The notes under the pieces: generated by a model
The model's input: the letters and a program-made list of their open reading frames with translations, nothing else
The model's database searches: none
What the model was told of the DNA's origin: nothing
Program-made: the position numbers and the translations under genes
From: Vanilla planifolia
Lineage: Eukaryota; Streptophyta; Magnoliopsida; Asparagales; Orchidaceae
Assembly (NCBI GenBank): GCA_023846275.1
Contig: CM043875.1
Location: 23,006,593-23,070,592, forward strand
Reading direction: 5' to 3'
DNA: 64,000 nt
In this document: positions 49,690 to 61,430 of the stretch, in pieces
Position numbering within the stretch: the first letter of the stretch is position 1
How the letters are laid out: each line of letters opens with the position of its first letter

Positions 49690-49870
49690 AAAAATGAATT
49701 TTTTTAATTTTTTTAAACTTGTAGTTAGCCTTTCAACAATACACAGTGAGATAAAAGAATATGAGCCTCCATAATAAAAAAAAAACAAGTATTAGTAAAC
49801 TTTACAAATATAATAAACTTTGGTTATCCTCCTTATCTAATTGGTTGAACCTTGCCTAAGCCTTAAGATA
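49690..49870 (-). pseudogene. Gypsy aspartic protease relic
   Basis: The minus strand reads ARFNQLDKEDNQ, then YYGGSYSFISLCIVERL, matching the end of gag and the protease active-site region (LFDSGATHSFIS..FV..L). The catalytic Asp of DSGA is not preserved. Confidence 0.68.
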
Positions 49871-51059
49871 CTATAGTGGATGCAACCCCTCTCAATGCCA
49901 TATGCTTAGACTCCATAGATAAAATATCTCAATACACCTCCTTTTGAGACCAAAAGGCACCCAATTCCATTGTCCACAACTAGCATATCTTGGTGCACCA
50001 CCCAATCTAACATTGGATCTATTAATATTAGATTGTTAACCTATATTAGAACTAATGGATGCTGTTCTATCACAATTACTACTACCCCTATCACTATTAA
50101 AGAATCCCTTTTTTAGGTAAGGGTTTACTTGCCTTTTCTTTGGATTCTTTTTCATCGATTCTAAATAATTCATTATCCTCAAAGTTATAAAGGAAGACCT
50201 AACATAAACTCTAACAATAAAATATACAAGAACTTTGTTCTTTTAGACTTATCATATCTAGATAATGTTGAGAATCTTTACACATATTTTTTAATTGTCA
50301 TTTTACACAAAAACAATAGTGTCAACTCATCCCTCATATTTTCTTTTACTAATAAAGGGATATGCCATTTCTCAAAATCCTAAGTAGTTTCTTCCTAAGT
50401 CATGTCATGTGCAAGATAACCTTTAAAATGGATTCTTTATTTACATTTCTATTATAAATTAGTTGTTGATGTAGAACCTATCACTATTAGAGGCATCTTC
50501 CTATCCTTTAGATAAGACATACAATCAAATATATTTTCATCTATTTTAACAAAAGTTTTGCTACCACTAGGTCCACACCCCAATTAAATATAGTGGGAAT
50601 AATCTTTGATGTTGTATTATTAAATATCTAAACCTAAGCCAAGCTATTAGTACCACTAATTAGTTGAAGTACAGATCAATGATCTTAAGCCTTGTTATTA
50701 GAAACAGCAATCAACTAACATAAAGATGTCAACATATATGTTAACTTATTTCTGTTATTGACATGTTGATTAGGCTCTTTATTCTTTTCTCTTTCAACAT
50801 TTCTTGATTTTTCTCGTTTTGTACTTTTAGGTTCTTGTTCTACCCAAGCTTCTTATATTCTATAATATATCACATGTATATAATTTTCATGTATTCACTC
50901 ATATTAATATATATTATATACAACCTAGCATTTGTTCACTTCAATACATTTCAATACACAACAAGACATATCAATTAATATCAATAACTAATAATAGATA
51001 TCTATATAAAATAAAAAAAAGTACATATATTATGTTAGTGTTTTTTTCATAATCTTAAA

Positions 51060-51075
51060 CTTTACTTTGATACCA
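51060..51075 (-). other. Primer-binding-site-like sequence next to the gypsy 5' LTR
   Basis: The minus strand reads TGGTATCAAAGTAAAG. TGGTATCA is complementary to the 3' end of initiator-Met tRNA, the usual primer of plant Ty3/gypsy elements. It lies exactly where the LTR-like segment stops. Confidence 0.65.
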
Positions 51076-51081
51076 CCCTTC

Positions 51082-52140
51082 AACACCCTACATGGACCAA
51101 TTGGGGATAACATCACTAATAATATCATCCATGTAGGGTGATGCACTATCCAAGAATAATAGAAGGTAGTAAACATTATGATATAAAATAAAAACTAAAT
51201 ATCAAAATACATTATCACATTATACAAAATCCTAATACATCTTTAAAAACTTGATACATTGCCATATATCCAAATACATAAACACATCCCATAACAATAA
51301 TTCAACCCATCTCAAATCTATCCAAAATAGGAATACCCAAAATATAATCATACCTAAATATTTAACAGTTAATCCATCTCAAGCTTATTTAACTTAGTAA
51401 TATGCAAAATGTAATATTGCCTTCATATTGACTATGTCTCTCATCTCAACACTCTATAATTGTGTTGTAATATAAGTATGGAATGAGTCTCTAATTAGTT
51501 TAATAGATAATAAACAAAGGTATAGCAACAACATTAGAACTCTATTTCTTTTTTCATACTTTTTATGTCTTTTCTCACTTAGAGTGTTGTTTCACATATA
51601 GCTATCATCCTGATTCCATGGAATAACATATCAACTATGTATGAAATTGGTCATATTGGAAGACCTCCTATAATAAGAATATATATATATCATCATAGCT
51701 AACAATCATATCACATCACATCTTTGAATGGTGTTAGAAACTATGCTCATCTCTCTGGTAAACTTGAAGGAAAGCTAGTGATAACTCTTAGCATGGGTGT
51801 ACCAATATTTAGTCTCTCTTGAAAACTAGAAGATAAGCTAGCATTAAATCTTAACATTGATTATAACTACACTCAACCTCTTTAACAAACTAAAAGATAA
51901 CCAAGCAATAATCTTTGGAGGCCATAGTGCCCTAGAAGGCATAATCATATCATGTCTCATATGGCATCATATCAAATTAAATCTTGTCACATCTTGAGTT
52001 TGGGATAATGTAAAAATGAAACCCATGTCTTAACATATCATATTATATCATAATATTATGCTATTTGATGCATATAATAGTGCTCATATAACACATGATT
52101 TCATACTTAATCATAGTTTTCTCATTCTCTTCTTTTGCTA
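51082..52140 (-). repeat. 5' LTR (recognisable part) of the minus-strand gypsy element
   Basis: Parallel to 39.24-40.25 kb over about 1 kb, with many substitutions and indels. Anchors are listed in the entry for the other copy. Homology beyond 52.14 kb was not found by eye, so the outer end of this LTR is either lost or too diverged. Confidence 0.7.
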
Positions 52141-52799
52141 CATATCATGCATTATCATCATATTCCAGCATTCCATTTGTATAGTATACAAGAATAATGG
52201 GATGGCATAAGAATCACATAGCAACAATAATATAACAAAAAAACACATGCTTACATCACATATCATACTATTAGTAATTTTTCTAGCAACAAGAGCAACT
52301 AGCAATGAAAATTCTTTTGAGAAACAATAACATTGAGAAGTTGAGGTTAGCACAACTCTAATGATAACAAAAGAAGGGAAACAAATTCCTCACCAAAGCT
52401 AGAAGAAGCATCTTTCACTTAACACCTTGTAGTATAGAAAACATCATTTTTCAATATGCATACATTTACCAACATCTTAAAAAGAACTCCTCAATACCAT
52501 TCCCTTGACATCATGAAGGTCACACTTTTTCTTACTTGGCCTTCATTTGATGTAATAAGGCACCTGGACAACTAGATTTGACAGCAAGCCACTATCACTA
52601 TTAAATTTTGTCACTATTCTTTCTTGTTAAAGGATCTCCTTACTCCTTTGCACATGACAACCATACCAAAGTTGTAATACCTTGATTTATTCCTTAACTA
52701 GTGGAACCACCTCTAAATCATGGAATTATGATAAGGAAAAGGTGAAGGAATCAAAGAGGTTAAGTTAGAGAAAAACACCCCAAACTAATTTATGGAACA

Positions 52800-54150
52800 A
52801 ACTATACTAGTTCGCCTCTTAAACCAAGTTGATTTTTGTAGTTTATTTCATAGATATTTGGCATCTACTTTCCAGAAGATATTAGTCATATTTTGTACTA
52901 AACTTTGCATAATATTACTTCATTATTGGCTTGATATGGCATACCACACTCTCTTCATCAATGCCCATCTCTAATAATGTTATTATCAACATCATTTATA
53001 GTGATTGAAAAGATAAGCCAATGTCTTTATGTATTATTTTTCATAATATAAACAACTATCTCTTTAGAGAAAATTATTTTGTACCCTTAAGACATCTTTG
53101 AGAAACTTTGAGATAATAGAATTATATTATATAATAACATTTCATTCAGATAAAGATCAGACCAAAAATTTATTAGAAGCAAGAGTTTACTAGCCCTAAT
53201 TAAAATCAAATGTGATTCATCTTATTTTCCAATATCATATTTGTAGGCTATCAAATGTTACTAAATAAAAAATAAAAAAATACATGTCTTTGCTTATCTC
53301 AAGTAAACTATAGAATGACTAATATATGAGTTTTGTTTTAGAACTTTCACTCATTATTAGATATTTTATTAGTAGTTTTGTTGGTGGTGGATAGATTTTA
53401 AAAGATGACTCACTTTATACCATTCAAGAAACCAAAGTTATTTCTCATATATCCAAAGTATTATTTAGAGAAATAATCAAGTTACCCCACATTATAGATC
53501 CATATAAAGATATCAAGTTCATAGCTTACTCTTAAAAATTAGTAAGGAAATTATTTGACATAGACTTGACATTTTCTTTGATATTTCACCCTTGGAGCAA
53601 TGGGTAGACTAAGGTAGTTAACATAACACTAGAGAATTTGTTAAGGTGGTTAGTTCGAAAAATACATTGAGAATCATAACTTATATCTAACCATAACTAA
53701 GGTTGTATATAATAGCATTGTTTTTAAAACTACAAAATTATCACTCTTTCAAAATTAGTATGGCTAAAATTCTAAAGAATCCATAGACTTGGTGGTTATG
53801 CTATTTCATTTACTTTTTATAATTTTGCATTTACCTTTACAAAATATTTTTAAATCTTCATGAAAATATTAAGCATCAGACTGAAATAAGAAATTCAAAT
53901 TATGCTAATGCAGTAGATAAAAGTAAATATGTGGAATTTATTACATATAATTATGTGCTAGTGTGCATTCATAGTGAGAGATTTTTAACTCATAAACAAA
54001 AAAATAACATGCAAAACTTGTGGTCATTTTCAAATTATTAGATAATTGAAAGATAATGCTTATATTCTAAAAGTATCTTCTAACATATTTGTTAAAAGAA
54101 TTTTTAATATTGAGGATACACTATCATATAAGGAATTTTTGTATAATAAT
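52800..54150 (+). mobile_element. Ty3/gypsy fragment on the plus strand, mainly integrase
   Basis: The integrase core is clear near 53.4-53.66 kb: VISHISKVLFREIIKLPHII, then SNGxTKVVNITLENLLRWLV, equivalent to FFRE..RLHG and HPQTDGQTEVVNR.L..LLR. The C-terminal module follows at 53.9-54.14 kb (HSERFLTHKQ and DNAYILKVSSNIFVKRIFNI). QVDFCSLFHRYLASTFQKI near 52.82 kb resembles the RT/RNase H linker (GF.SFYRRFI..FS). No LTRs were found. The TEVVN-type signature differs from the gypsy element at 46.5-51 kb. Confidence 0.72.
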
Positions 54151-55619
54151 AATTTTTGGGCTAACTTCTATGTATATGATTGAAGTGATATTTAGCTTCT
54201 AGTGTCTTAGACTATAATTTCTTGAGGTTGATACTATTCTAATTGATGAATTTATTTGGAAAGGTTATTTTACATTAAAGGGCACATCTCTAACATAAGA
54301 GGATATACAAAAATTGGTACCAAAACAACTATAAAACTATTTGAATTTTAATTATGCAAAGCAAAGTTCTACTGGATAGAGGAGAGTTAATTTAGAATAG
54401 GAGACCATGGGGAGCCAATTGTGTGAAAATATCAAGTTAACTAAAGACTATGGAGTGTAATTCAAATGAAGGCCCAAACATTGTTAAAAAAATGATGTCA
54501 CAATTTCTTTACAAAGCTAACGGGTCAAAATGGGTCATAAAAGATTAGTTATGAGAGTTATAATGAACCGAAAGCTTCAACTCCAATGTGCCATAACTAA
54601 TAAAAAATTTCAGCTATTTTCTTAAAAAAATAATTTTAATTTGAATGAATTTCTACAAATAGCACCTTACTTTCTTGTTTTGTAGATGTAATTATTCTTT
54701 TCATTGATTATATTTAATCCTAATGGGGAATAAAATTTAATAAGTATTTTGGATTTTTTTATTTCTCCATGGAGATTCTTTGGTGCATTGATGCACTAAA
54801 AGATAAGAGGACTATGTAGGTTAGCCTTTCCTCAACCTAGATTGTGATAAAAAAAATCCTCTAATCCCTCCTTCATTATTATAGTTCCCTATTCTCTATA
54901 TCCTTTAAGCTTCTTCCCAATCCTCCACCACCATTTTAGTATCAAAGCTCCATTCTTTTTGTTATTGTATCTTAGTAGATTTGAGAAATTATTACAAATT
55001 TCTTAAAAATAATTAGCCTTTATATCAATGTTGAGTCATTCAAACTTTGTAAAATGCCATCTTATACAACAATTGTTCAAATGAGGAAATGTATATGATC
55101 AAACTTATAAAGTAGTTCCCAATATGAAGCATTGTATAAGGTCAACTCACACAATAGTTTTCTATGAGATTCATTTTATAAGATCGACCTCATACAATGG
55201 TCAACCATTCAACCACTGTTTAAGTTAAATTAATGTAATAGTTTCTATTTGATATATAATATTCCTAACTTTATATAGGAATCTAAGATGTTGTGATTAT
55301 TTTTAATTTGTTTACAACAATTTATAACCATTATAAAAAAAATTTCTTGTGATACTATCTATAATTAGCTTGGAGCTGATGTTATCTTCAAAGTTGCTTT
55401 AAGGGCCAATTTGTTTGTGTAAAGATAATGATAAAGGAACAATACAATAATTTTTTTGTGATTAGTTTAAAACAATTGAGAACAATTACATTGATCCAAT
55501 GAGATACTAATTTTTAGTTATCTTAAACTACTTTTTAAATTATTGAAGTCACTTCCAATATTATGATCGATGATCATCATCGTAAATCACATATAATACC
55601 TATTATCACCAATTATCAA
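54151..55619. other. AT-rich spacer, no gene seen
   Basis: Directly follows the integrase fragment and may include its 3' untranslated part. Short related words (TATAAGGTCAACTCACACAA and ATAAGATCGACCTCATACAA, near 55.14 and 55.17 kb) form an imperfect short duplication. Confidence 0.4.
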
Positions 55620-57205
55620 TGTAACATCTTAAAATTTTGCTATATATAATATATCATAAGTTATAATATTAATCTAATGTGATTGTAATTATGTGTTTTT
55701 TAATATAATAAAATTAATTTTTTGAGATATTATGTTTATTAATTAAAATATTATTAAATTAGTATGTCTTTAGAAAGATGTGTTATAATTTAAAATATAG
55801 CTAAAAATTTTATTTGAACCTATCATGTGAAGAATCTCTCCATGAGGAATACAAAAAATATTAACTTTATAATTTTAAAGGTCTAGATAATTAGTTATAA
55901 AATTTTAAAAAAGAATATAAATGCTATTTTTAAAACTGATGGGGGTAAAAAAAGTAATTTTTTAACATAACATTACCACCATGATTAGATAGGTTCAAAA
56001 AGGGATTTATAGTAAGAAGGCAATGTTTTACATAAAAACAAAGAGACAGTAAGGAACAAAAAGAAGGAAAACAAAAAAGAAGCTTTATTGAGAAGAAAAA
56101 CATAGAAGAAGAATAAGAAAGAGGAAGATCATAAAAACTATTTGAAAACTTATTATTGTAGCTCAAAATAATGGATTTGAATCAAAATAAGAGAAGAGAA
56201 AAGTTGTTGGAATTCTATTAGAAAGGATAAGAACAAAGGAAATAAATATAAGGTATGCAAATTTGATTTCCTTTTATTGGTAAGATCTACTTTAATATAG
56301 AATTAAGTAGGGTTTTAGTTATTGCAAACTAGAAGAATATAAAATTAAGTGCTAATTGGATTGGAGTTGTATGGGGAGTTGATTTCAAGGAGAATAGCTT
56401 TGACTGGATAGGATTGTATAAAATGATGGGTCAAATTTTATTGTATAATCAATTTAAGTTGGTTTAGAAATAGGGGACTAAAATAATTTGTTAAGAAATT
56501 ATAAAATATTCATAAGTTGATCATATTATATAATAAATTGTAAGTCAGTAAGACCAACAACATAGTGAGTCATATTATATTATGGTTCTAGTTATATTGT
56601 ATGATTTGTGAGAGACTAGCAAACATTTGGATTAAATTGTGTAATGGTGAGGAGGGGTTGCAAACTAAACTATATGACTAGAAAATCATTTAGTATAATG
56701 GCATTAGATCAAAATAAAAATAAAGATAATTATTTGGGGCTATGTAAACATGGAAAAATAATTAATAGTTATATTATATAGATTATACAATAATTTATGC
56801 ACATGAATCACATTATAGGAAATGTAAAAGATAAAAGGATTGGATAAGAAATTTTAAACTCAGATTCAAGTATGTAAATCTATTAATTATGATGTAAATA
56901 TAATAGTGAACTCACATATTTTTTAAAGCTTTATATATGACTATCTTATTAATTATTTCAATATTTTTACATTACATTATTGCTTATGATTCATTACCAT
57001 TATTATAATACTTAGGATCAAAACAGTTGGGAGTGATCATCAGGTGATTTCTCATAAAGAACAATCATAAAACAAAGAGTAATTATTGATAGATACAAAG
57101 ATGAATAAGTTTCATATCACCTATAAGAGGTCAAACCCCCGAGTTATATAAGTAAAGCCAAAACACCTTGAATTGGTGAGGCATCTTTTGATGACAACCT
57201 AAGCT

Positions 57206-57284
57206 TAAACCTTATGAGAATTCTTAGGTTGAGTATGTTAGAGTTAGAGAAGCTTTAAGATAAGTGACCACATGAAGACACCCT
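57206..57284 (+). other. 5S rRNA-derived segment in the TRIM, unit 1
   Basis: CCTTATGAGAATTCTTAGG aligns with plant 5S CCCATCAGAACTCCGAAG. TTGAGTATGTTAGAG then lies where the A-box region TTAAGCGTGCTTGGG is expected, and AAGATAAGTGACCACATGAA where the C-box AGGATGGGTGACCTCCTGGG is. Order and spacing are kept; many bases differ. The 5' part of 5S is not evident, so this is not a 5S gene. Confidence 0.68.
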
Positions 57285-57626
57285 AAATAAGGATAAAACT
57301 TAATTAGTTTGGGACAAAATATAACAAAAAAGATTGAGATATTATAATAACATATCATAGTAGTACTTTCTTTAGTCTAATGTGATTTGAGAATAAACTA
57401 AGAGTTGATGAGCCTATATCACTTGGGACAAAAGAGGGTGGAGAGTGATCATTTGGTGATGTCCTAAAGAGAAAATCATTAAACAAAGAGCAACTTTTGG
57501 TAGATTTCTTGGTAGAAGGATACAGTTATAAATAAGTTCTACATTAGCTACATGGGGTTAGATCCTAAGCTATATAAGTAAAGCCAAAAATCCTTAAATT
57601 GGTCTTCTGAGGGGCAACCTAAGCTC

Positions 57627-57700
57627 AGATCTTATGAGAAATTTACTATTGAATATATTAGAGTTAGAATAGTTTTGGGATTGATAATCATGTGAAATGG
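57627..57700 (+). other. 5S rRNA-derived segment in the TRIM, unit 2
   Basis: Parallel to unit 1 but more decayed: TCTTATGAGAAATTTACTAT, TTGAATATATTAGAGTTAGA, then TTTGGGATTGATAATCATGT. The C-box GGGTGAC is lost here. Confidence 0.55.
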
Positions 57701-58493
57701 GCCACTTAAATGTAGACAAATTCCAATTGGTTTGAGATAATATCTCACTAGAAAGGCTAAGATATTACATATATTATGTATATATTTGGTTTATATGAAA
57801 ACAAAAGTAATCACATAAAAATATTTATATAATAGAATATGAATATAAACAATGATTAAAGAATTCATTTATTAAACTAATACATAACTTGATTTATAAA
57901 CAATCTCTAAAGAGTAGGATGAGAATTAATAATTATTATTTTCTTAAGACATTATCTATATGATATGGGTTGAAAATACCCTTATTAGTGTCATAATCTT
58001 ATTTTGATAAGATAAGGACATCTTTATATATTAGACCATTAGTACTCTATATAAAATGGCAAGAGTGAGATACCTTTATTTGGATAGTGGATGATTTATT
58101 ATGCATATGAATTAAGATTATATAGATATTGATTATTAGATATAGTGGATAATAGTTAAAAAAATAAAACACAAAAAATAAAACTTAAAAATTAGAATAT
58201 AAATTAGCTAATATTAAAAATATGTTTATATATGGTTTTGAGTTTTCATGATTACTAATTATTATTTTATTATTCACACATTGGCTTATCTTATTGTATT
58301 ATATTCTTATATTTTGTTATCTTATTAATTTATCTGCTAAACTTTTTAGACTCTACTTAGTATTATATCATAGGTCATGTAATCACCATATCAAAAAAAT
58401 AAGGACTATGATGCCATTGATGAGAATTATGCTCATTAATTAGTAATGGATAGGATATCGTATGGAGTTAATGTTATAAAAGTTTGTTGATTA

Positions 58494-58501
58494 TGGTATC
58501 A
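58494..58501 (+). other. Primer-binding-site-like word of the LTR retrotransposon
   Basis: TGGTATCA, complementary to the initiator-Met tRNA 3' end, lies a few bases after the end of LTR similarity. Only the first eight bases fit; the continuation has decayed. Confidence 0.55.
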
Positions 58502-59154
58502 TGTACATATAGATAGCATCTTGTAGTAGTAGGTATGCTTTTAGCTTTATACACATTATGCTTTATTTGTATTTTTTATTTTACATGCTTTATATAGGTT
58601 ACATATATGATTTATATTATTATTAGGAATATTTTGGTTTTGTTTCATTATTTAGTCCCTACTTAAGTTTTATGTGTCCTTGTATATTTATTTCTTCATA
58701 TTCAATCTTTGATTATTTTTATTTATTAACGAATGGTTTGGTGAGGAACTTACATTTATGATATAATTGGGATGAATGAGTGAGCATACTAGCACAATAT
58801 ATATATACATACTTATATTATAGTTAGTTATAAGTAGAAATATATGGAAATTTTGGGATAATATAATACTATGACTCAGTAAGAGAAATATATATAACTA
58901 AGTTTGATAATATAAACAAAAGAAAAGAAAAAGAACAAGGAGCTACTTAGCATGAATTAGCACAAACTTTGATTTCTTTATTGTGCTTAGTTGGAGGCAC
59001 AAGCAGTTAAGCTACAAGGTCTTGAATAGACAAAGTAGTAAGTCTTTTTCAATGAATGCATCCACTTTGTTTTGAGAGGCTACATATTAGATCCTTTATA
59101 TTTAGTTAGCTAGGAGACTCGAGATATTGAATTAAGAAAGATTTAACTTATTGG

Positions 59155-59330
59155 AAGTACAAATACAAATTTTGGATAAAAGAGAAAAAGTATTAAAGAA
59201 TAAAATTATTCTAATGGTTAAAGTTTTATGGTATGGACAAACATAAAAAAACTATCTAAAAAGCAAATATGATTAACATGTATCTAGAATCTTTCTCAAT
59301 TTCTTACTAAAATTTTCATGAAGAAAGACT
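59155..59330 (+). pseudogene. Gypsy integrase C-terminal relic
   Basis: Reads IQILDKREKVLKNKIILMVK, then VLW, matching QILDR..K.LRNK.IPLVKVLWRN; the following EATWE...M...YP segment is blurred by frame changes. It abuts the 3' LTR directly, as in Ty3/gypsy elements with this tail. Confidence 0.8.
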
Positions 59331-61430
59331 ATATCATCCCAAGATTTTGCTATATATAATATATTGTTGGCCGTGAGGTTAAATTAATATGGTTGTAATT
59401 ATGTTTCAATATAATAAAATTAATTTTTTTAAATATTATATTTATTAACTAAAATATTATTAAATTGATGTGATTTTACAAAGATGTGCCACTATTTTAA
59501 ATGAGGTCAAAATGTTTATTTGAGGCTACCATTAGAAATGTCTCTTAAAGAGGAATTCAACAGTATTTAGTTCATAATATTTAAAGGTTTAGCTAATTAG
59601 TTATGAATTTTCAACGAAAAAACATAAATGTCACTTTTGACATTGTTGAGGGGTAAATGGTAACTTTGCATCCTATGCATTATTGCTCAGTTAGATTGTT
59701 TAAAAAGAGATTTATTGGTAGGAAGGCAATGCTTTAAAAAAATTAGCAAGAAACAAATTAGAAGGGATTAGTAGAAAAGAAGCTTGATTGAGAAGAAGGT
59801 TATAAAGAAAGATTGTGAACCTATTTTTGTAGCTTAGAATAAGGGATTGAAATCAAGAAGAGAAGAGAAAAATTATTAGAAAGCTTCTAAAGGGGAGAAG
59901 AATAAAGGAAATCAAGGTAAGATATGCAAATTTTGATTTTTTTTATTGATAAGATCCTCTTCAATATAGAATTGAGAAGGTTTTTAGTTACTACAATCTT
60001 TAAGAGTGTAGAATCAAGTGATAAAATAAATTGGAATTAAGTTCAAGCTATATGGGAGAAGAATTGAGTTGATTTCAAAGAGAATGGCATCATTTCAATA
60101 GGATCTTGTAGAATAATAAGTTCAACCATATTTTATGATGACACATTTAAGTCGATTGAGAAACAAGAGAATCAAATACCATTGAGGCATCATACACTAT
60201 TATAAGCTAATTGTATTGTTTAATGCACTTAATGTGCTCTATGATGGATTGTAAGTCAATAAAAGCAATTTAACATAGTGGGTTGCATTATACGATGGTT
60301 TTGGTCATATTATATGATTTGTTTGAGACTAGAGAGTAAGTTTGGATCAGACAATCTAATGGTAAGGAAAGGCTGCAGATCATTTAGTATAACAAGGAGA
60401 TTGTATAGTACAATGTTTTTAAAAAGAATAAAAATAAAGAGGATTCTTTAAGGCATAATAAACCTAGGAAAATAGTAGATAATTATATTATATGAAATTA
60501 TATAATAACACTTGTACATGCATTTTATTGTTGAAAATCTAAAGCAAGAAAAGACCAGATAAAGAATTTTTATCTCAAATTAAGGTAGGTAAATTTGCAT
60601 AATAATAAACTCATTCATATTTTTAAATAGTTTTATGTATGGTTATTTTATGATACTTTTACATAACATGATTACTTAGAAAGTTATTCACATGCAATTT
60701 ATTTTTTGGTATTATGTATATAATTTGTTTATATGAAAACAAAGATACTCACATGACAATATTTATGTAATATAAGATAAAAGTAAATAAAGATTAAATA
60801 AGAAATTTATGATATCGATACATGGCATGGTTTATAAATTAATTATAAAAAATAAAATAGAATTAATAATTAATATTTTCTTAAAACATTATTCTCATGA
60901 TATTATAAAGGTGAGGATACTCTTATTGGTATCATGATGTCATTTGATAAAGTGATGACATCCTTGTACATAATGAGTCATTAGTACTTTAGGCACAATA
61001 ACTAGTGTAATGATACCTTTATTTGAATTTATGTTAGCTTATTATGCCTACAAATTGAGGTCATGTAGATAGTAGTTATTAAATTTAATGGATAATAGTT
61101 AAAAAGAAAATTAGGTAAAAAAACAAAAAATTAAAATAAAAATTTAACAACATAAAAAAACATTTTTATATGTAATTTTTAGTACTTATAGTTATTAGTC
61201 ATCATTTTATCATTCACATATTAATTTATCTTATTGTATTATGTATTTATATTTTTTTTCACTCTATATAATTTACTTATTGAATTATTTAAAATTTTAT
61301 TAGTATTTATGTCACAAGTCATACATTTATCATATTGAGAAATGAGAACTATGATACCATGGATGAGGATCCTTCTTATTAGCTAATAGTTAATAGGATA
61401 TGGCATGGAGTTGGAGTTATGAGAGTTTAT
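59331..61430 (+). repeat. 3' LTR, uninterrupted
   Basis: About 2.1 kb, parallel to the 5' LTR without the TRIM. A purine-rich GAAGAAAGA just before it (59321-59329) may be the polypurine tract. The end near 61430 is set by where similarity with the left copy stops (AGTTTGTTGA versus AGTTTATATA). Confidence 0.85.

Larger units (their letters stand above)
46541..51082 (-). mobile_element. Ty3/gypsy retrotransposon internal region (gag-protease-RT-integrase relics)
   Basis: On the minus strand a primer-binding-like TGGTATCA (about 51.07 kb) is followed by presumed gag, protease (about 49.85-49.7 kb), RT (49.18-48.75 kb) and integrase (47.6-46.55 kb). HPQTDGQxxRT-like residues and a C-terminal ILDR segment place it among Ty3/gypsy elements, probably chromovirus-like. 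Every frame is broken. Confidence 0.82.
57000..57769 (+). mobile_element. Cassandra-like TRIM (short LTR retrotransposon with 5S-like segments), nested in a 5' LTR
   Basis: Two parallel units (about 57000-57352 and 57411-57769), offset by about 412 bases, flank a short spacer ending in a purine-rich CAAAAGAGGGTGG. Each unit has GAGTGATCAT near its start, GAGTTATATAAGTAAAGCC or GCTATATAAGTAAAGCC (TATA-like) and a 5S rRNA-like stretch, and ends near ATTA...CA. Cassandra TRIMs are known for 5S rRNA sequence in LTRs of about 250-350 bases, and the size here fits. The homologous 3' LTR at 59.3-61.4 kb lacks it, which shows it is an insertion. No gag or pol is expected or seen. Confidence 0.7.
55620..58487 (+). 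repeat. 5' LTR, interrupted by a TRIM insertion
   Basis: Parallel to 59331-61430 on both sides of about 57.0-57.77 kb. Shared anchors before the break: AATATAATAAAATTAATTTT, AAAATATTATTAAATT, AGAAGGCAATG. After it: TTATATGAAAACAAA, TAGTGGATAATAGTTAAAAA-like words, and GAACTATGATACCAT versus GGACTATGATGCCAT near 58.41 kb. Confidence 0.87.
55620..61430 (+). mobile_element. LTR retrotransposon with large LTRs and deleted internal region (Ty3/gypsy)
   Basis: Two long direct repeats (55620-about 58487 and 59331-about 61430) flank about 0.85 kb. The left repeat begins TGTAACATCTTAAAATTTTG and the right TATATCATCCCAAGATTTTG. A TGGTATCA primer-site word follows the left repeat at 58494-58501. Just before the right repeat, the plus strand reads QILDKREKVLKNKIILMVKV, the integrase C-terminal tail of Ty3/gypsy elements. 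Without the nested insertion the left LTR is about 2.1 kb, equal to the right one, so the reading is internally consistent. Almost all of gag-pol has been lost. Confidence 0.85.

Noticed and set aside
55930-56166. 78-codon minus-strand frame at 55.93-56.17 kb
   Set aside because: It lies within the 5' LTR, and the homologous position of the 3' LTR does not keep the frame.
57206-57700. Functional 5S rRNA genes
   Set aside because: Only the 3' part of 5S is recognisable, with many substitutions. The segments lie inside paired LTR-like units and not in a 5S array.
58494-58505. tRNA-Met-like word as evidence of a tRNA gene
   Set aside because: Only the eight-base primer-site complement is present, at an LTR edge. 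No cloverleaf can be drawn here or at 51060-51075.
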